In this document: positions 14,193 through 17,319 of the stretch, one piece after another | How positions within the stretch are numbered: position 1 is the first letter of the stretch | Layout: each line of letters opens with the position of its first letter | NCBI GenBank assembly: GCA_900757905.1 | Contig: CAAEPN010000137.1 | Location: 1-17,319, forward strand | Reading direction: 5' to 3' | DNA length: 17,319 nucleotides | Source: Clostridia bacterium | GTDB taxonomy: Bacteria > Bacillota > Clostridia > Oscillospirales > CAG-382 | Translations under genes and position numbers: made by a program | The notes under the pieces: generated by a model | Database searches by the model: none | The model's input: only the letters and a program-made list of their open reading frames with translations | Told to the model about the DNA's origin: nothing

Positions 14193-14210
14193 ATGGGAAA
14201 CCGGCAATAG
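14193..14210 (+). other. Five-codon minigene with a good ribosome site
   Basis: AAGGAG at 14181-14186 is followed 6 nt later by ATG 14193, four codons and TAG (product MGNRQ). Its end overlaps a small hairpin CCGGC-AATA-GCCGG (14201-14214). On the minus strand that hairpin lies just past the secreted protein's stop (14233) and is followed by TTTCCC, so it may instead be a weak terminator. The ribosome site and ATG could be the scar of a lost gene or chance. Confidence 0.25.
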
Positions 14211-14232
14211 CCGGATGTCCTATATTTTGATG

Positions 14233-16059
14233 TTATGCCTCACACAAAGCGATGATGTCTTCTACAAACTGGATCGTCGTGTAGCCCTCGGCAGCTTTGA
14301 TAGCCTTTGCAGCTTCAAGAAGCGAGGTCGTTTTGACGCTGCCGTAAAGATATGTATCGCCAAGCTTTACATACGGACGCAGGTAGATGACGGTCTCGTA
14401 AGCGGCTTTGGTGTCCGGAATACCGACAAACGCGCCGGTAAAGGACTGCGTATAGCCGTCGCCGGTGTCGGTGAGAACCGATTTTTCAACCGTTCCGTCT
14501 ACCTTTTTGTAAGCGATACCGGAGGCAAAGGCTTCTTCAAACTGACCGATCTCGGCAAAGGTGAGGTTTTCCTCAACGGTTAATCCGAGGAAGAAATCGT
14601 AATACTCATTGTATCTCGTTTCGGTGCTTGCAAGGAAACCGATCTCAACATTATCGTTGTCGGCCAGAACCTTGCTGTAGATCGTCGAAAGCGCGCGTAA
14701 ACCCTTGGGATTTGTGGTGCGGATGGAAATCTTGTCCGAAAGGATCGGTGCTTCCGGGAAACCGGCATAGATAAACGTGGCGTTGTCGAACAGCGCAGTG
14801 GTGTTCGTGCCTTCGTTTGCATAGGCATAGATGTCGGTTAAGCTTTCGCCGGGCTGTAAGGTGTAGCTGAAAGAGAGGGTGGTAAAGCTGTTTTTGTCAA
14901 GATCGTGGATATAGCTCGAACGCTTGGTTTGACCGCTGACATTCATATCGATAAAGGCGGCGCTGATATTCTTGGAGTCGATCTTGAAGGTATACGTACC
15001 CGGTTCGGTGATCGGCTCGGCAAATGTGAAGCGAAGCGCATAGTTCTTTTGGCTGGAACCGATCTTATACGCGCCGTTCTCCATGGAGATCCATTCGGCG
15101 TTCGGCCAAATCAGCGCGCTCTTGCCGCTGTCGTATTGGGTTAACGAAATGCGCTCATCGATGTAGCTCGGCTGTTGGGTATACGGGTCGCCGTTGGAGT
15201 TGAAATCGAACGCAAACAGCACTTCGCCCTTTGTCCAGACGGCGGTGACGGTGGTCGGGTCAGCCGGAACGATGGTGATGGGATTGCCGTTGCTGTCTAC
15301 ATAGCCTTCGTGAATGTAGCCTTTGGCGGTGAGAGCCGGAAGCGGATCGCCCTTGTAAAGCTCACGTGTGGCCGGTGCGTCGCCGACAATAAGAGAGGCA
15401 TCGATGCCGTAATTGAATGTAATTTCAACCGGTGCAAGATACCAGAGCTTTACGTAATCGCAGTAGATCGAGCCGTCGGCATTGCCGTAAACGCGTACAT
15501 CGGAAATCTGCGAGAGCTTGGCGTCTGAGCCGTGTGCGTACGTGGTAAAGACGGTCTTTCCGGAAGCGTCGCTTACATAGTTGGAAACTTCCTTGTTCGT
15601 TGCTGCATCATAGAAGCGGCCGAAAACGTTGCTAAGCGCCGTCGATTGGAATTCGAGGGTGTACTTACCGGTCGTAGTGATTGGCTCGGTGAACTTGAAC
15701 TGCATGCCGAACGGCCATTGCTTGTAACCGTTGACAACGAACTTTCCGCCGTCTACCGCCCACCAGGCCGGAGACAGGACAGTAAGCGAACCGCCATTGT
15801 TTCCGGTGGTAAGGGCAATGCTGTCGTCGATGTAGTCGGGAACCTGGCTTGCCTTGTCGCCGGAATTGAAAGAAAAGTGGAATAACAGTTTGCCGTAAGT
15901 GTCGCTTGTCGTTTCTTCGGTAAGCGCAGCGTCAAAGGCGGCTTCGGGTTCGGCAGCCGTTTCGACCGTTTCGGGCGTGAACGCGCCGACCGCGGCGGCA
16001 AGCATTGCTATTAACAGAAAGGCTGCACAGGTGAATTGAAACAAATGCTTGGTTTTCAT
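14233..16059 (-). CDS. Large secreted protein with duplicated beta-rich modules
   Basis: The protein is 608 aa from ATG 16059, chosen for the AGGAGA site 8-10 nt upstream. The signal peptide has a Lys-rich start and a hydrophobic stretch (LLIAMLAAAVGA), with cleavage likely after AVGA at 26, then an acidic Ala/Glu/Thr linker. Module 1 (about 56-208) and module 2 (about 278-432) are copies: GKLLFHFSFNSGD...YIDDSIALT...FGMQFKFTEPITTTGKYTLEF against GEVLFAFDFNSNGD...YIDERISLT...YALRFTFAEPITEPGTYTFKI. Each looks like a carbohydrate-binding-type jelly roll. Between them (211-277) is an InlB/Flg_new-type repeat (ITFNYG, then LPALTAKGYIHEGYVD, then TVTAVWT). The C-terminal domain (about 440-608, ISIRTTNPKGLRAL...) is one I associate with clostridial secreted proteins. 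No LPXTG or SLH anchor is seen. Confidence 0.85.
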   Translation of the reverse strand: MKTKHLFQFTCAAFLLIAMLAAAVGAFTPETVETAAEPEAAFDAALTEETTSDTYGKLLFHFSFNSGDKASQVPDYIDDSIALTTGNNGGSLTVLSPAWWAVDGGKFVVNGYKQWPFGMQFKFTEPITTTGKYTLEFQSTALSNVFGRFYDAATNKEVSNYVSDASGKTVFTTYAHGSDAKLSQISDVRVYGNADGSIYCDYVKLWYLAPVEITFNYGIDASLIVGDAPATRELYKGDPLPALTAKGYIHEGYVDSNGNPITIVPADPTTVTAVWTKGEVLFAFDFNSNGDPYTQQPSYIDERISLTQYDSGKSALIWPNAEWISMENGAYKIGSSQKNYALRFTFAEPITEPGTYTFKIDSKNISAAFIDMNVSGQTKRSSYIHDLDKNSFTTLSFSYTLQPGESLTDIYAYANEGTNTTALFDNATFIYAGFPEAPILSDKISIRTTNPKGLRALSTIYSKVLADNDNVEIGFLASTETRYNEYYDFFLGLTVEENLTFAEIGQFEEAFASGIAYKKVDGTVEKSVLTDTGDGYTQSFTGAFVGIPDTKAAYETVIYLRPYVKLGDTYLYGSVKTTSLLEAAKAIKAAEGYTTIQFVEDIIALCEA

Positions 16060-16108
16060 GATGATCAATCTCCTTTTGAATAAATTTTCAGAACATTTTG
16101 CTACCATT

Positions 16109-16137
16109 ATTGTAATATATAACCAAAACTATGTAAA
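16109..16137 (-). promoter_or_regulatory. Promoter of the secreted-protein gene
   Basis: On the minus strand, TTTACA (16132-16137), a 17-bp spacer, then TACAAT (16109-16114). It is about 50 nt upstream of ATG 16059. Confidence 0.65.
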
Positions 16138-16206
16138 GAAAACGCTTTGCGAATGCTATAACTATCTTGCTGTTTTTCAAAAAAATCCCGTTTATTTTTC
16201 CGGCTT

Positions 16207-16231
16207 GCGGTAAAAAGCAGCGCTTTTTTAC
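16207..16231. repeat. Hairpin between the divergent secreted-protein and AraC promoters
   Basis: GTAAAAAGC-AGC-GCTTTTTTAC is a stem with one extra T in the right arm. Flanking CCGTTTATTTTT (from about 16189) and AAAAAAAACGG (to about 16242) can extend the pairing. It sits between the two promoters, where an AraC-type regulator would bind, so it is an operator candidate. A run of AT-rich chance symmetry is the alternative. Confidence 0.35.
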
Positions 16232-16251
16232 TAAAAAAAACGGAAATAGAC

Positions 16252-16280
16252 TTGCAAAATCCAAAAATCTCATCTATAAT
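16252..16280 (+). promoter_or_regulatory. Promoter of the second AraC regulator
   Basis: TTGCAA (16252-16257), a 17-bp spacer, then a perfect TATAAT (16275-16280). The -35 lies in AGACTTGCAAAAT (16248-16260), identical to the sequence at the SNF transporter promoter. Confidence 0.75.
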
Positions 16281-16323
16281 AAAAAAGGTCTTAGGTTTAC
16301 CTCGGATAAAGGAGCGATGCAAG

Positions 16324-17133
16324 ATGAGTCATGTGAACTTTGAACTGCCGAACTATCCGAATGACCGGCTGCCGTTCCAATGCAATTTCTGCCATGGATT
16401 TCCGCATTGGCACTGGCATAAAGCGCCGGAGCTGTTATACGGCATGGAGGGGCAGAGCCTCGTCTACTGCAATGACCGCAAGATTGTGCTAAAGCCGGAG
16501 GAAACGGTCTATATCAATCCGGAGATCCTGCATGCCATTGAAAGCGAGCCGGGCGCGTTATATATGTCGATACGGATCGACCCGTGTTTTTATAAAGAAA
16601 ATGATTTAGCGGTAAACAAGTACTTTTTCAAGGAGCATCTTCCGCAAAGTGAACGAATGACCGAATTATGGCAAGCGGTCTATAAGGTGCAGATGGCGGA
16701 AAAAGCATGGTTACGCGTGCCGCAGTATCGGTTGGCGGTGCTTGCGCTGTTACTTGAATTTTACGAAAATTACCGGGAAACGGAAAGTCCAAAAGCACGC
16801 CTGCAAGAGAAGTATCACGATGTCAAGACGGCCATAACGTACATTGAGGAGCATTATACAGGCGCGATCTCTTTGGATGATATCAGTAAAAATGTCGGTA
16901 TCAGCAAGTATCATTTAGCGCGGTTATTCAAGGAATGTACGAACCGGACGATCGTGGAGTTTATTGTGATCTGCCGCATAGAGCTTGCGCGCAATCTTTT
17001 GCGGTCAACGGATCTGCCGATCAAGGAGGTAGCGGCGTCGGCCGGGTTTGAGAACGCGCCGTATTTTTCGAAGGTATTCCGCAAGCGCACAGCCTGCACG
17101 CCGATGGGTTATCGGGCGTTGTTTCGTCCATAA
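16324..17133 (+). CDS. AraC-family transcriptional regulator (second)
   Basis: The protein is 269 aa from ATG 16324, with AAAGGAG at 16308-16314 nine nt upstream. A longer in-frame opening begins at 16252, inside the promoter, and is rejected. The N-terminal cupin sensor has GFPHWHWHKAPELLYGMEGQSLVYC and VLKPEETVYINPEILHAIES. The C-terminal pair of helix-turn-helix units is clear (AITYIEEHYTGAISLDDISKNVGISKYHLARLFKECTNRTIVEFI, then IKEVAASAGFENAPYFSKVFRKRTACTPMGYR). It is divergent from the secreted-protein gene and probably regulates it in response to a small molecule, likely a sugar. Confidence 0.93.
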   Translation: MSHVNFELPNYPNDRLPFQCNFCHGFPHWHWHKAPELLYGMEGQSLVYCNDRKIVLKPEETVYINPEILHAIESEPGALYMSIRIDPCFYKENDLAVNKYFFKEHLPQSERMTELWQAVYKVQMAEKAWLRVPQYRLAVLALLLEFYENYRETESPKARLQEKYHDVKTAITYIEEHYTGAISLDDISKNVGISKYHLARLFKECTNRTIVEFIVICRIELARNLLRSTDLPIKEVAASAGFENAPYFSKVFRKRTACTPMGYRALFRP

Positions 17134-17156
17134 CCGGTTTTGCCGGTTATGGACTT
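17128..17156 (+). terminator. Terminator overlapping the end of the second AraC gene
   Basis: A perfect 10-bp stem CCATAACCGG (17128-17137) with CCGGTTATGG (17143-17152) has a TTTTG loop. The stop codon TAA (17131-17133) is inside the left arm. Only a weak T run (ACTTTATC) follows, so efficiency may be low. Confidence 0.55.
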
Positions 17157-17160
17157 TATC

Positions 17161-17319
17161 GGCGCCCTGACGCCCGTGTTTTGTCCTGCTTTTTCAAAAG
17201 CAGGTGAAATGTTCCCGACAGGGAACGCCATAGAGCGGCTTTGCCGCCTGAGAATGCTTGCGAAGCAAGCGGCACACACGCTTTGCGTGTACAGGTAGGG
17301 GGCGGCGCCCCGACGCCCC
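17161..17319. repeat. String of short hairpins, with flanking direct repeat
   Basis: No gene is visible. The hairpins are CCTGCTTTT/AAAAGCAGG (17185-17204), GTTCCC-GACA-GGGAAC (17211-17226), GCGGC-TTT-GCCGC (17235-17247), GCTTGC-GAA-GCAAGC (17256-17270), ACACGC-TTT-GCGTGT (17276-17290) and GGGGC-GGC-GCCCC (17299-17311). A GTGAAAT box at 17204-17210 separates the first two. GGCGCCCTGACGCCCG (17161-17176) and GGCGCCCCGACGCCCC (17304-17319) are direct repeats with 14 of 16 bases alike. The right end is cut by the window. Confidence 0.6.

Noticed and set aside
14905..15885. Plus-strand open frames of 79-117 codons opposite the secreted protein
   Set aside because: They are shadows of the minus-strand gene, which has a signal peptide, internal repeats and its own promoter.

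Overview
The window looks like part of a chromosome from an anaerobic gut-type member of the Clostridia. Oscillospirales or a relative is my inference. The grounds are strong AGGAGG-type ribosome binding sites, TTGACA/TATAAT-like promoters with 17-bp spacers, a Tn-type large serine recombinase, an SNF-type transporter, and a secreted protein with an InlB-type repeat. Base composition splits the window in two. About 264-6890 is strongly AT-rich. From about 6960 onward the sequence is much richer in G+C with different codon use. The AT-rich part is best read as a horizontally acquired island.

Layout: (1) 1-262 is the end of an rRNA operon: the 3' part of a 5S rRNA, a terminator, a tRNA-Asn (GTT) with encoded CCA, and another terminator. 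(2) 264-3016 is an integration module: a stand-alone recombinase-domain protein, a small SHOCT-like protein, a start-less KilA-N remnant and a full-length large serine recombinase. (3) 3057-6788 is a four-gene cassette behind one consensus promoter whose -35 box is overlapped by a 16-bp palindrome. It encodes two proteins that share a predicted winged-helix domain (the second with a DUF4145/HEPN-like C-terminus), a HEPN/RES-NTD plus RES-domain protein broken by a one-base frameshift, and a DUF4209/HEPN-like protein with an R-N-x3-H-G motif. RES domains are known NAD+-degrading toxins and HEPN domains are frequent RNases in defence, so this is a candidate antiviral or toxin-type cassette carried by the island. 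It is the most interesting system in the window.

(4) 6789-7627 has no gene. It carries an array of GTGAAAT / ATTTCAC boxes separated by small perfect palindromes, a strong terminator, a 24-bp perfect palindrome and a long hairpin. (5) 7628-8508 holds a divergent cupin / HxlR-regulator pair. (6) 8506-11514 has an AraC regulator divergent from two Gfo/Idh/MocA-type oxidoreductases in one operon. (7) 11675-14127 has an SNF (NSS) sodium symporter and a sialate O-acetylesterase-like SGNH hydrolase. (8) 14233-17133 has a large secreted, internally duplicated protein divergent from a second AraC regulator. (9) 17128-17319 is a string of short hairpins using the same GTGAAAT syntax as region 4.

Regions 6-8 fit a carbohydrate-sensing and catabolic neighbourhood: two sugar-type regulators, two sugar-type oxidoreductases, a glycan deacetylase and a secreted adhesin- or CBM-like protein. 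No substrate can be read from the sequence.
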